Below, piece after piece: positions 35,675-46,400 of a stretch of 51,754 bases of DNA. The stretch comes from an uncultured Acidobacteriia bacterium (GTDB lineage Bacteria; Acidobacteriota; Terriglobia; Bryobacterales; Bryobacteraceae): assembly GCA_903881085.1 (NCBI GenBank), contig CAIRSA010000441.1, positions 1 through 51,754 of the forward strand, written 5' to 3'. Both the position numbers and the translations under genes were made by a program. A model generated the notes under the pieces. It did no database searches and had not been told where the DNA came from. It saw only the letters and a program-made list of their open reading frames with translations. Position 1 is the first letter of the stretch. Every line of letters begins with the position of its first letter.

Positions 35675-36208
35675 ATGCGCAAGCTAAGCCACCTGCGCAG
35701 GCGGCGATTCCTCGGCTTGACAGCGATGGCCGCCGCCTCGGGCGCAACTGTCGCCTGTTCCCGGTCCGGCGGGCGATGGCGCGTCCTCACCGACGAGGAG
35801 GCCACCATCGCCGCGGCGGCCTGCGATCAGATCATTCCGGCCGACGAGTTTCCCGGCGCGGCGGAAGCTGGCGCGGTGGAATTCATCGACCGCCAGTTGA
35901 GCGGGCATCTCGCCCAGAACCTCGCCATATACCGCAAGGGTCTGGCGGACCTCCAGCGCGTCAGTTTCGAGCGCCATGGCAAGCCCTTCGCGGAACTGGA
36001 CTCCGCCCCGCAGACTGCCTTGCTCCACTCCATCGAGAAGAGCCGGTTCTTTGGGCTGCTGCTGGCGAACACGATGCAGAGCTATTACGGGGATCCCCGC
36101 CATGGGGGCAACCGGGACGAAGCGGGGTACCGTTCGATCGGCGTTCCGATTGCGCAGGTACGCGGCCGCTCACAGCACAATCTGGTTCAGCTGGAGAAGG
36201 CTGAATGA
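35675..36208 (+). CDS. gluconate 2-dehydrogenase subunit 3 family protein (gamma subunit)
   Basis: A 177-residue small subunit of a membrane-bound FAD sugar/sugar-acid dehydrogenase. It has a twin-arginine leader (RRRRFLGLTAMAAASGATVA) ending near a cysteine, and the family region TDEEATIAAAACDQIIPADEFPGAAEAG. In known dehydrogenases this subunit is needed to export the folded FAD subunit through Tat, since the large subunit has no signal. Its stop overlaps the GMC gene start (ATGA), consistent with a complex of the two. The ATG follows AGAGGCG. Confidence 0.85.
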   Translation: MRKLSHLRRRRFLGLTAMAAASGATVACSRSGGRWRVLTDEEATIAAAACDQIIPADEFPGAAEAGAVEFIDRQLSGHLAQNLAIYRKGLADLQRVSFERHGKPFAELDSAPQTALLHSIEKSRFFGLLLANTMQSYYGDPRHGGNRDEAGYRSIGVPIAQVRGRSQHNLVQLEKAE

Positions 36209-37854
36209 AGCACGTCAATGTGGTGATTGTCGGCGCAGGCGCCGCCGGTGGCGTGGTCGCGAAGGAGTTGGCGGAGGGTGGGTTGGACGTCGTACTGCTG
36301 GAGCGAGGCGGATGGGTAGGGCCCAACGACTGCCGGAAGGACGACCTTCGCAACCAGCGCACTTCGGTCCTCGGCCATCCATTCGGCCCCGATGACGAAG
36401 GCAATCCCCGCGTGGCAGTCGACTCCGACGGCACCGAACTGGTCCTGCGTCCAAGCGAAGGCGGCTATCAGAACAACGCCGCCTGTGTGGGAAGCGGCAC
36501 GGTGAGCTATGGCGCGATGGCCTGGCGGTTCATGGAACGGGACTTCCGCATGCGCTCGACCTACGGCGCAGTGGAAGGCAGCACACTCGAAGACTGGCCC
36601 ATCTCATACAGCGATCTGGAGCCCTACTACGAAAAAGCAGAGTGGGAAATCGGCGTCTCCGGCGATGTGGACGGAGATCCGTTCAAGGCCCCGCGGCGCC
36701 GCAGGTTGCCGATGCCACCGCTTGCGGGCAGTCGCGAGTGCGAACTTCTGCGCGCGGCCGCGCGCCGCCTGGGGTGGCACCCCTTTGACGTCCCGATGTT
36801 TCGCAACAGCGTACCGTATCAAGGCAGGCAGGCCTGTATGCGTTGCCGCTGGTGCGTCGGCCATGCCTGCGAAGTGGACGCCAAGAACGGCACGCAGAAC
36901 ACGGTGATCCCACGTGCCCTGGCTACCGGACAGTGCGAACTCCGCACACGCTGCCACACTGCCACGATCCTGGTTGACGACGGCGGCAAGGCTACGGGCA
37001 TCGAGTATTACGACACCGATGGCCGCTTGCAGCGGCAAACCGCGGACGCCGTCGTCGTCTCCGGCGCCGCCATTGAGTCCGCCCGGTTGCTTCTCCTCTC
37101 CCGCCACAGGCTTTTCCCGAACGGCCTCGGGAACCGCTACGACTGGGTGGGACGCAACCTGCAGGGACATTCCTATCCTCGAGTGGCTGGACTGTTCGCC
37201 GAAGAGATCTACGATGATCTCGGCCCTGGCTCGGGAGTCGCGCTGTGCGACTTCTCACACGGCAATTCCGGCATCGCCGGCGGAGCCATGATCACCAACG
37301 AGTTCCTCCGCAGTCCCTACCAGTTTGTGCAGAAGACCCCACCCTGGACGCCGCGCTGGGGCTTGGAGCACAAGCGGTTCATGCGCGCCGGCTACCGGTT
37401 CCATATCAGCGTTGGAGGCCCGGTGCAGGAGATGCCCATGTGGACCTCCCGCGTCACGCTCGACTCCAAGATCAAGGACCGTTTCGGCCTTCCCGTTGTC
37501 CGCATCGAGGGCGGAAAACATCCGAAGACGGTTGAGACCGCCCGCTTCATTACCGCCCGATGCGAACGCTGGCTGAAGGAAGCTGGCGCGGCCCGTTTGT
37601 GGTCCAGCGTGCCGGGCATTAAGGGCGCCAGCGGGGGCCAGCACCAGGCCGGCACCTGCCGCATGGGGAACGATCCGAAGACCAGCGTGGTGAATCGGGA
37701 TTGCCGGGTTCACGACATGCCAAATCTCTTCGTGATTGACGGCAGCGTTCACGTCACCAACGGAGGCTTCAATCCCGCGCTGACCATCATGGCGGTCGCG
37801 TATCGCGCCGCCGCTGGAATCCTCTCCAATTGGAAGGGCGGAGGCGTGCGGTGA
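36205..37854 (+). CDS. GMC-type FAD dehydrogenase, large subunit with cysteine cluster
   Basis: A 549-residue glucose-methanol-choline family oxidoreductase similar to the alpha subunits of gluconate 2-dehydrogenase and glucose/fructose dehydrogenases. It begins with the FAD-binding Rossmann motif VIVGAGAAGGVVAKELAEGG; the C-terminal half has the catalytic H480 (GGQHQAGTCRMG) and the GGFNPALTI segment (N523). C211-x2-C214-x2-C217-x4-C222 fits the iron-sulfur cluster site of these enzymes. It lacks a signal peptide and is probably carried out with the Tat-bearing gamma subunit. Sugars or aldonates would be oxidised in the periplasm, with electrons going to the nine-haem cytochrome encoded next, whose start overlaps this stop. 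Confidence 0.88.
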   Translation: MKHVNVVIVGAGAAGGVVAKELAEGGLDVVLLERGGWVGPNDCRKDDLRNQRTSVLGHPFGPDDEGNPRVAVDSDGTELVLRPSEGGYQNNAACVGSGTVSYGAMAWRFMERDFRMRSTYGAVEGSTLEDWPISYSDLEPYYEKAEWEIGVSGDVDGDPFKAPRRRRLPMPPLAGSRECELLRAAARRLGWHPFDVPMFRNSVPYQGRQACMRCRWCVGHACEVDAKNGTQNTVIPRALATGQCELRTRCHTATILVDDGGKATGIEYYDTDGRLQRQTADAVVVSGAAIESARLLLLSRHRLFPNGLGNRYDWVGRNLQGHSYPRVAGLFAEEIYDDLGPGSGVALCDFSHGNSGIAGGAMITNEFLRSPYQFVQKTPPWTPRWGLEHKRFMRAGYRFHISVGGPVQEMPMWTSRVTLDSKIKDRFGLPVVRIEGGKHPKTVETARFITARCERWLKEAGAARLWSSVPGIKGASGGQHQAGTCRMGNDPKTSVVNRDCRVHDMPNLFVIDGSVHVTNGGFNPALTIMAVAYRAAAGILSNWKGGGVR

Positions 37855-38891
37855 AGATGTCCTGGCGCATTTCCCTTTTGACGGCCGGTTCGCTTGCACT
37901 GCTTGCGCTCGCCGCCATTCCCGCGGCGGACTATTACTATCGGACGGCGCAAGGAGAAGGCTGCGCGCGTTGTCACGAGATCCGTCCGAATCTCGAATCG
38001 TGGCAGCAGTCCGCGCACCGCAAGATCAACTGCGTCGATTGTCATGCATCGACGACCTTGTCCAACGCACGCCGGGTTGCCCGGCACCTCAGCGGCACCA
38101 TAGGTGAGCGCGTCCAGATGAAGTTGCCGGATGTGCTGGCCATGGTGGAGCGCTGCCAGTCCTGCCATCAGCAGGAGTTCGCGCAATGGCGCAGCGGGCC
38201 GCACAGCACCACTTACGCGCGCATCTTCACCGACGCGGAACACAACCGCAAACGGAGACTCATGGACGACTGTCTGCGGTGCCACGGCATGCATTTTCCT
38301 GGAGGAATCTCCGATCTCGTGGAGCCCGTGTCCACGGCAGGTCCCTGGAAGCTCAAAGATCCGAAGTTGGCCACGGCTCCGGCCATTCCGTGCCTCTCCT
38401 GCCACAGCATGCATCGCGCCGGCGACCGGATGCAGCGGACGGAGAAGGCGGGCCGGACGAAGGAGGAGATCCTGCGTCCTTCGATTGGCCTGCGCGACCG
38501 GCGAACCCAACTCACAATGACCGCCGGACTGCTGCCGCTGCCGGAAATGCAAGAGGGAACGAGAAGGGTCCGGACAAGTCCCGACCGCCGGCAGTCGCTC
38601 TGCTACCAGTGCCATGCGCCGCTCGACACGCGCCAGGTGGCGAGCGGTGACGACCGCACGCCGACCGGCGTCCACGAAGGCATCAGTTGCCTGTCATGCC
38701 ACTTGCAGCACGGCTCGCGCACGCGCGCTTCCTGCGCCAGTTGTCATCCGCGATTGTCCAACTGCGGGCTAGACGTCGAGAAGATGGACACTACATTTGC
38801 CATGCCGTCGAGCAGGCACAATATTCATTTCGTGAAATGCGCCGACTGTCACCCGAAGGGCGTGCCGCGGCCTCACAAGCGTTCATTGTAG
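37851..38891 (+). CDS. nine-haem c-type cytochrome
   Basis: A 346-residue exported multihaem cytochrome. One N-terminal membrane helix (about 6-27) is followed by nine C-x-x-C-H sites: CARCH, CVDCH, CQSCH, CLRCH, CLSCH, CYQCH, CLSCH, CASCH and CADCH. The first sites resemble NapC/NirT-type quinol dehydrogenases. GTG 37851 overlaps the dehydrogenase stop (GTGA); the ATG two codons on (37857) is an equally good start. Usual partner cytochromes of gluconate dehydrogenases have three haems, so this is an unusual partner. It should accept electrons from the FAD/Fe-S subunits and pass them to the respiratory chain. Confidence 0.85.
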   Translation: MKMSWRISLLTAGSLALLALAAIPAADYYYRTAQGEGCARCHEIRPNLESWQQSAHRKINCVDCHASTTLSNARRVARHLSGTIGERVQMKLPDVLAMVERCQSCHQQEFAQWRSGPHSTTYARIFTDAEHNRKRRLMDDCLRCHGMHFPGGISDLVEPVSTAGPWKLKDPKLATAPAIPCLSCHSMHRAGDRMQRTEKAGRTKEEILRPSIGLRDRRTQLTMTAGLLPLPEMQEGTRRVRTSPDRRQSLCYQCHAPLDTRQVASGDDRTPTGVHEGISCLSCHLQHGSRTRASCASCHPRLSNCGLDVEKMDTTFAMPSSRHNIHFVKCADCHPKGVPRPHKRSL

Positions 38892-38927
38892 GAGTAATTC
38901 ATGCGACTAAACAGAGGAGAATTCACC

Positions 38928-41900
38928 ATGACGAAAGTAAGCTTCGCGTCGATCGCGTTGCTGTTCGGGCTCTCCGCGTTCGCCCAGGAGTACCGTGGCA
39001 CGCTGCTTGGAGTTGTCACGGATTCCTCGGGCTCCGCGGTCGCCGCCGCCGTCGTCGCGGTAGTCAATGTCGATACCGAGGCTCGTTCCACTACCAAAAC
39101 CGGCACCGAGGGAAGTTTCCTGGTGCCGTTTCTCAAGCCGGGACCATACAGGCTCTTTGTAGAACAGACGGGGTTCAAGAGATTCGAGCGATCTCCGATC
39201 ACCGTGCGTGTCAATGACCATGTTCGCGTCGACGTCACGCTGGAGGTCGGGCCGGTGCGCGAGCAGGTAAGCGTCTCTGACGCCGCGCCGTTGATCGAGT
39301 CAGGCACCGCCTCGGTGGGCGAAACGGTCACCACTCAGGAGGTCGAGGAGTTACCCGTTAACGGGCGATCACCGTTCACACTGAGCGGCTTGGCGTTGGG
39401 GGTGATGTCCACCATCGAGCCCACCCAGATACGCCCATTCGACAACGGCAACTCGTCGTCGTTCGCCATGGCCGGAGCGCCTTCCGCCGCCAATGAATTG
39501 CTCTTGAACGGGACGCCCGATAATACCTGGAACAAGCGCCTGGCGTACAGCCCGCCGCAGGACGCCGTAACCGAGGTGCGCGTGCAATCCTTCGAGTCCG
39601 ATGCGGCTTATGGCCACACCGGTGGTGGTACCGTCAACGTGTACACCAAGAGTGGCACCAATGCCCTTCATGGCTCAGCTTACGAGTTCAACCAGGTGTC
39701 GTTCTTGTCGGCGAATTCTTTCTTTGCCAACAAAGGCGGTGCCCCCAGATCGGTCAATCGCATTAATCAGTTCGGATTTACCTCCGGCGGGCCGGTATGG
39801 GTTCCCAAGGTGTTCGATGGCAGGAACAAGGTCTTCTGGTTTTTCGCCTACGAGGGGCTGCGGGACGCCTTCCCGCAAAACTCGTCGACCATCAACGGGG
39901 CGACCACGGTTACGGTCCCGACGGCTGCCGAGCGCCAGGGCGATTTTTCCGCATTGCTACAGGCCAACAAGCCCGGCACCGACTACACCATCTACAACCC
40001 GTTCTCCGGCGTGCAACAGGGCAGCCGCACCGCTCGAACACCTTTCCCCAATAATGTGATCCCGTCCAGCCTCATCAATTCGGTGGCACGAAATTACCTC
40101 GGATTCTACCCCCTGCCGAACACACAGGGCAGAAATGACGGTTACCAGAATTACCTGGTCACCAACCCGGTCACCGACACTTACAGCAACGAACTGGCAC
40201 GGGCCGACATCAATCTCAGCAACAAACACAAGCTATCGTTCGATCTTCGACACAACTATCTTCAGCAGAAATTACAGGTTTACTTTCCTAACGACTCCTT
40301 CGGCGATTACCTTCGCCGCACCAACTGGGGAACCTCGGTCGATGAGGTCTACACCCTCTCACCGACGACGTTTCTGGACATCCGTGGGAACTGGACCCGG
40401 TTCCGAGAGGCGAAAACTCCGCCCAGCGAAGGGTTCGACTCGGCCATGCTCGGATTTCCATCCTCCATGGCTGCCAGTTCCCAGTTCCCAGGCATGCCCT
40501 GGCTGCAATTCGGCTCCGGCTGCCAGGGTACCGCACCCAGCAGCTTCCAGTGTCTGGGAGTCGATCCCTCTTCCGCCATCAACTCCTTTGACGCCTTTCA
40601 GCTCTTCGGCGTGGTCGTGAAGAACCACGGCAACCACAGCATCAAAGCCGGCGGCGATGTCCGTGCGTATCGGCTAAGCGCCTTTACTCTAGGAAATTCG
40701 GCCGGCAATTTCACTTTCAGCACCAACTGGACAAAAGGGCCGCTGGACAATTCGGCCGCGTCGCCGTTCGGACAAGATTTCGCCAGCTTCCTGCTGGGCC
40801 TGCCCACCAGCGGAAGCTTCGACGTAAATGCGCACAGCACCCAAGGGATGAAGTACGGGGCCGCTTTCATCCAGGACGACTGGAGAGTCAGGGGCGACCT
40901 CACGTTGAACTTCGGACTTCGGTGGGAGCATGAAACTGCGGTTTCGGAAAGGTTCAATCGCACCGCCAACGGCTTTGATCCGGTGCTGATCAGCCCGATC
41001 TCAGCGGCAGCCACCGCGGCTTATGCACAGCGGCCGATCACCCAGGTCCCGGCGAGCCAGTTCCAGGCGCGCGGCGGCCTAACCTTCGCTACACCAGCCA
41101 GCCCCGCCGCCTACGGCACGATGTCGAACGTATTCAGCCCTCGCGCAGGATTCGCCTGGGTGCCGCGGGTGCTCGGGCCGGGCACGGTGATTCGAGGCGG
41201 CTTTGGCGTCTTCGTCACTCCGATCGCCATCAGCAACGGGCGAGCCCTCAATCAGGAGGGATTCAGCCAGTCTACGCAGTTTGTGGCCACCGACAACAAC
41301 TATCTCTCTCCTTCCGCAACGCTCTCGAACCCATTTCCGAAGGGGATCCTGTTGCCTGCCGGAGGCGGTGTGGGGACTTTCCTTGGCCAACAGGTTACCT
41401 TCTACAACCCGCAGATCCGCAACCCATATTCTCTGCGCTGGAATTTCGGCATCCAGCGGCAACTGCCCAAACAGTTCGTGCTGGAGGTGGTTTATATCGG
41501 CAACCATACCGTGCGTCTGTTTGTCGGCACCCAGAACCTGAATTACATCCCGCGCCAGTACCTGAGTACGTCGCCGGCGCGCGACACAGCCGTCATTAAC
41601 TTTCTGTCCGGCTCGGTGGCCAATCCTTTCCAGGGACTGCTCCCCAACAGCGCGTCTCTCAACGGATCCACAGTGGCCCTGAATCAACTCCTGGTGCCAT
41701 TTCCCCAATTCCCGGCAGGCACCGGCGTGGTCCTCCAGGACGCCAATGCAGGCGGATCTTACTTCCACAGCCTCAATGTGCGCTTGCAAAAGCGCCTGAC
41801 CCAGGGCTTGACGCTGATTAACAACTTCACCTACAGCAAGTTGATTGAGCGTACAGCCTATCTCAACGACCAGGATACGGCGCCGGAAAAACGAGTTTCC

Positions 41901-42431
41901 GCGGATTCCCGGCCTTTGCGCGAGAGTCTGGCCCTGACTTACCAATTGCCGGTGGGGCTTCACCAGAAGTTGAAACCCTCATCGCGGGTTGTCAACGCGC
42001 TTGTGGGCGACTGGTCGATGAACGCCGTGATTACATTGCAGTCAGGACCCCCTCTGACCTGGGGCACCGACATGATCTACTATGGCGGCCCGTTGCACTG
42101 GAATTCGCATCAGCCAGATGGTCTGGCATTCGATACCGGCCAGTTCAACACCGCTTCCAGCCAGCAGCTTGCTAATCATATCCGGACATTCAACACGCAG
42201 TTCAACAATCTCCGGCGCGACCCGACCGAGAATCTGGACCTCTCCCTGATGAAGAAGTTCGTCCTCGCGGAGAAGAGTTACCTGCAACTCCGGTTCGAAT
42301 CGTTCAACACCACCAATCGCGTGACGTTTTCGGCGCCGCAACTGACTCCGACGAGCTCCGCGTTTGGCACGATCAGCGCTCAGGCCAATAACCCACGGAA
42401 GATTCAGATTGGCGCACGCCTCGTCTGGTAA
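38928..42431 (+). CDS. TonB-dependent receptor (Oar-like)
   Basis: A 1167-residue outer-membrane receptor with a clear signal peptide (MTKVSFASIALLFGLSAFAQ), a carboxypeptidase-regulatory domain (YRGTLLGVVTDSSGSAVAAA), plug (ELPVNGRSPFTLSGLALGV) and a barrel ending in a tryptophan (IGARLVW), an aromatic end like the others. The ATG at 38928 follows GAGGAG and gives the best signal peptide; an ATG at 38901 with its own GGAG is possible. It begins 36 bp after the cytochrome gene and is probably in the same transcript, tying sugar import to the dehydrogenase. Ligand unknown. Confidence 0.88.
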   Translation: MTKVSFASIALLFGLSAFAQEYRGTLLGVVTDSSGSAVAAAVVAVVNVDTEARSTTKTGTEGSFLVPFLKPGPYRLFVEQTGFKRFERSPITVRVNDHVRVDVTLEVGPVREQVSVSDAAPLIESGTASVGETVTTQEVEELPVNGRSPFTLSGLALGVMSTIEPTQIRPFDNGNSSSFAMAGAPSAANELLLNGTPDNTWNKRLAYSPPQDAVTEVRVQSFESDAAYGHTGGGTVNVYTKSGTNALHGSAYEFNQVSFLSANSFFANKGGAPRSVNRINQFGFTSGGPVWVPKVFDGRNKVFWFFAYEGLRDAFPQNSSTINGATTVTVPTAAERQGDFSALLQANKPGTDYTIYNPFSGVQQGSRTARTPFPNNVIPSSLINSVARNYLGFYPLPNTQGRNDGYQNYLVTNPVTDTYSNELARADINLSNKHKLSFDLRHNYLQQKLQVYFPNDSFGDYLRRTNWGTSVDEVYTLSPTTFLDIRGNWTRFREAKTPPSEGFDSAMLGFPSSMAASSQFPGMPWLQFGSGCQGTAPSSFQCLGVDPSSAINSFDAFQLFGVVVKNHGNHSIKAGGDVRAYRLSAFTLGNSAGNFTFSTNWTKGPLDNSAASPFGQDFASFLLGLPTSGSFDVNAHSTQGMKYGAAFIQDDWRVRGDLTLNFGLRWEHETAVSERFNRTANGFDPVLISPISAAATAAYAQRPITQVPASQFQARGGLTFATPASPAAYGTMSNVFSPRAGFAWVPRVLGPGTVIRGGFGVFVTPIAISNGRALNQEGFSQSTQFVATDNNYLSPSATLSNPFPKGILLPAGGGVGTFLGQQVTFYNPQIRNPYSLRWNFGIQRQLPKQFVLEVVYIGNHTVRLFVGTQNLNYIPRQYLSTSPARDTAVINFLSGSVANPFQGLLPNSASLNGSTVALNQLLVPFPQFPAGTGVVLQDANAGGSYFHSLNVRLQKRLTQGLTLINNFTYSKLIERTAYLNDQDTAPEKRVSADSRPLRESLALTYQLPVGLHQKLKPSSRVVNALVGDWSMNAVITLQSGPPLTWGTDMIYYGGPLHWNSHQPDGLAFDTGQFNTASSQQLANHIRTFNTQFNNLRRDPTENLDLSLMKKFVLAEKSYLQLRFESFNTTNRVTFSAPQLTPTSSAFGTISAQANNPRKIQIGARLVW

Positions 42432-42446
42432 GGAGAAATCGACATC

Positions 42447-43340
42447 ATGCAGCATTCCACAAGACGCGACCTTCTGCTCGCCGCGGCAGCCGGACCAGTC
42501 GCTGCGGCATCGGCTATGCCGGCGGTTCGCATTGGTTCCCACACCATTTCACGCTTGATCGTGGGCGGCAATCCGGTAAGCGGCAATTCGCATCTTTCCG
42601 GCAAGGTGGATACCGAGATGCGGGACTACTTCACCGCGGCGAATGTCAAGAAGCTGCTAGCTTCCTGCGAAACGGCGGGCATCAACACCTGGCTGGCGCG
42701 CGGTGATGTGCACATCGCCCGGCTACTGCGGGAATACCGGCAGGAGGGAGGGCGCATCCAGTGGATCGCACAGACAGCCTCCGAACTGGCGGATATCCCC
42801 GGGCACATTCGAAAACTCGCGGCGGCGTCCAAGCCGATCGGCATTTACAACCATGGCAACGACACGGACCGGCAGTTCCAGGCCGGCAAAATGGAAGTCA
42901 TCCGGGAACAGTGCAAGGCCATGCGGGATTCGGGCGTCCTGGTGGGCGTGGGAACGCACAACCCGGAAGTCATCGACTATGTGGAATCACGGAGCTGGGA
43001 CGTGGACTTCTACATGACCTGCCTGTACAACGTGACCCGATCCAAGGCGGAGGCGGCCAAACTGGCCGGCCGTCCGGTCGAAGGCGAGTTATTCCACGAC
43101 CCGGACCGCGAGCAGATGCTGGCCCGCGTGCGCCGGACGAGCAGGCCATGCCTCATCTTCAAAGTCTACGGCGCGGGCCGCCATTGCGGCTCCCCGGAAG
43201 CGATGCTCGCTGCGCTGCGTCTGGTCTTCCAGTTCGCAAAGCCCAACGACTCCGTGGTGATCGGCATGTACCCGAAGTTCAAAGACGAGGTGAACGAGAA
43301 CTGCCGGTTGTTGAGCGAGGCGCTGCGGTCTGTCGAATAA
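42447..43340 (+). CDS. Tat-exported TIM-barrel-like protein (aldo/keto-reductase-like)
   Basis: A 297-residue protein with a twin-arginine leader (STRRDLLLAAAAGPVAAASA). The mature part starts AVRIGSHTISRLIVGGNPVS, which recalls the first strand and loop of aldo/keto-reductase-type TIM barrels (LGxTGLxVSRLxLGG), and contains SGVLVGVGTHNPEVIDYVES, like late barrel strands. The classical catalytic tetrad cannot be assigned with confidence, so an oxidoreductase role is tentative; an isomerase-type barrel is possible. It starts 15 bp after the receptor stop with AAGGAG, so it is co-transcribed. Confidence 0.55.
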   Translation: MQHSTRRDLLLAAAAGPVAAASAMPAVRIGSHTISRLIVGGNPVSGNSHLSGKVDTEMRDYFTAANVKKLLASCETAGINTWLARGDVHIARLLREYRQEGGRIQWIAQTASELADIPGHIRKLAAASKPIGIYNHGNDTDRQFQAGKMEVIREQCKAMRDSGVLVGVGTHNPEVIDYVESRSWDVDFYMTCLYNVTRSKAEAAKLAGRPVEGELFHDPDREQMLARVRRTSRPCLIFKVYGAGRHCGSPEAMLAALRLVFQFAKPNDSVVIGMYPKFKDEVNENCRLLSEALRSVE

Positions 43341-43419
43341 CGCATTTGCGAGACTATTTGGACGATCTGTTGGGTGCTCAATCTGTTCAGTGTGTAACGT
43401 TTCTTGTGGAGTGCATACA

Positions 43420-46400
43420 ATGAGAGGACGAAATCCGATGTGCCGGTTCTCAGTATTATTTGTTGCTGTCGCGTCCGTGGTGCTCGGCCAAACGAACGCC
43501 GGCTCCATTACCGGGACGGTTATGGACCAGCAGCGAGCGGTGATCGCAGGAGTCAGGATCACTGCCACTAAATTGGCGACAAACGTGTCCGAAACCGTTG
43601 CTTCCAGCAGCGCGGGGTCCTACACGATTCCGGGTTTGGAGCCCGGCACCTACCGCTTGACTGCGGAGCGGGCCGGCTTCAAGAAGAGCATCCAGGAACC
43701 GATCGTGGTGGAGTCCTCAAGATCGGTTCTGATTGATGTCGAATTGGCGCTCGGCAGCACCAGTGCGGAGGTCGTCGTGACGGCTGAAGTGCCGTTGGTG
43801 CAGCAGGCCAGCGGGACCGTGCAGTACGGCGTCAACGAGAAAGCGCTTGACGAACTGCCGCTGTCCAACCAGAGCGCGATGCAAGTGCTGACCCTTCTCC
43901 CTGGAGTGGTGGGAAATCCCGGAAGCGACGTCGCAACAGTCGCTCCAACGACTAACCTTCCCGCGCCAGGAGCCACCGTATCGATTTCGGGCTCCCGTCT
44001 TGGGTCGACCCTATACCTCGCTGACGGCGTATCGAATAACTCATCCTTTCTCAACCGGATTGCACTGGGATTCAGCGCCGACGCGATTCAGGAGGTCACC
44101 GTGTTAGTGAACTCCTACAGCGCCGAGTACGGCCGGGCCGCGGGCGGCGTCGTCAGCATGACGACCCGATCAGGGACGAATCAACTGCACGGAACGGTGT
44201 TTTCTTTCACGCAGAACGACATCCTGAACGCGTCCCCGTTCGCCAACACCTGGAACAAGAAGGGGATGACGCGGTATTGGCGCGGCGGAATCAACATCGG
44301 GGGGCCGGTCTGGTTTCCCAAGCTATACAACGGAAGAAACCGCACTTTCTTCTTCTCCAACTTTGAGCCTGCAAGGCAACGTACTCAGTCTTCCACCTTC
44401 AGCAGAACAGCGACTGAGGCTGAGCGGCAGGGCGACTTCTCTCACTCGGTCTATAACTCTGCCTTCAATGTTCCCGAAACGATTTTCCGCCAGTGGGAAT
44501 TCAATTCGTCAGGGACTGGACTGACCAACAAGAAGATAGTATTGGCGCCCAATGCGGCGTATCCGCAGTGGCCGAACAACATCATCCCGAGGCAGTTCAT
44601 TTCCCCGATTGGCCAGGCCATCGCCAACCTGCTGCCTTTACCGAACATGCCGCTCAACGCAACAGGTCTGAACTACTCCTTCTTTCAAAAGGTGAAGAAC
44701 ACCGACAACCGGTACATGGCCAAAATCGACCAAACGATTACCGACAGGCATCGCCTCTCGATCCGGTTCGCGCAAGCGCCGACGAAGGGCGCACGGGGTT
44801 TCGCCGATAGCGATCTGATCGGGCAGGCCCCGACATCCGCCAGCACAGCTACCAACCTGACGTTTTCGGACACTTACACATGGGGTGGCAATAAAGTCAA
44901 CATGTTCCGGATGGGATACAACCGGTTCTATCAGGCTACGCGTCAGACAGATTTGCAGTTGTCTCAGAACTGGTTCGAAAAGTACCAGTTTCCTTCGAAA
45001 TTGGATAAGGGGTTCCCCAACATGGCTCTCAGCAATTCGATGACGTACCTCAACCCCGGAGGCCAGAATGTAGGGAGCTACGAAATCGATAACTTCTTCC
45101 AAATCAACAATGTCTTTAATTGGACCAAGGGGAAACATAGCCTCAAGATGGGATTCGACTTCCAGGCGCCGCAGCAGAACCTGATCGATTATGGCAATCT
45201 GCAGGGCCTCTGGGTCTTCAGCAACGCAGTGACCAACATCGGGAATGCCAGCACCGCAACTTATCCTGGTTTGATGGTCCCGAGCGCGTTGACCGGCGAT
45301 CCCTTGGCTACGCTATTACTCGGATTCCCGAGTGGAATCGGCATGGCGGCCGGGGTGGTTCCCTATCAGTATCGCTGGAAGTACTACGCCGGCTTCGTCC
45401 AGGACGACCTCAAGGTCACGCCGCGCCTAACCTTAAACCTTGGAGCGCGCTACCAGGTCGAAGTGCCGCGTTCGGAGAAGCATCACAATCAGGGCTATTG
45501 GGTCAACCAACCGGCAACGAATTCACAGGGTATCCAAGTGCCGGGCTACATCCAGATGTTTGGCCTGGGTGGCACGCCGAACACCCTTTGGCCGACGCGG
45601 TACAACAACATCGAGCCGCGGCTTGGGTTCGCTTACCGGCTACCCGCGCGGTTGAAAGGGCTCACGGCGCTCCGGGGCGCGTACGCGATTTCTCACACCC
45701 CCACGAACGGCTTGTTCCGCACCCCTATTCCAGATCTTGGCCCGAAGCAACAGTCAATCGCAGCGAACGGAGGCAAGGACGGCGGATATGTGCAGATGGA
45801 CTTCAATCCGCTCGTCTTACCGAATCAGAACCTTGAGTGGCCCAGCGACGGAAAGTTCATGGACTATTCAAATATCAACGCGATCTACTATCTCAACCGG
45901 GACGTGAAAATCCCGTACGTCCAGCAATGGAACTTAGGGTTGGGCTTCCAGTTCGGCCAGGACTATGGTCTGGAGGTGAACTACGTAGGATCCAAAGGGA
46001 CCAGCCTGTTCGGACCCTCGCAACTGTTCAATACGATCGACAAGACTATGTACGTCAGCGCGTACTTGGCCGGATACAACATGGCCGATCGATTCCCGAA
46101 TCCTGGCGGTCTGAAAGATCAGCGGGGGAACGTAATCACGGTGACTCGCCAGGATCTGATGCGGCTCAACCCCACCATGGGAACCATCGGCGACCCGCTC
46201 GAGCAGGGGTATAACTCAAGTTACAATGGCATTCAAGTGCAGTTGCAGAAGCGCTTCACACGTGGGTTTCAATTCAACGTGAACTACTCCTTTAGCAAGA
46301 GCATCGATACTTCTTCGTGCGAGGGGCAGTTCTGCGACACCGGTATCGCTTCCCAGTATGGTACTGGCGTGCCCCAGCTTTACAGCGGCGACCGCCGCCT

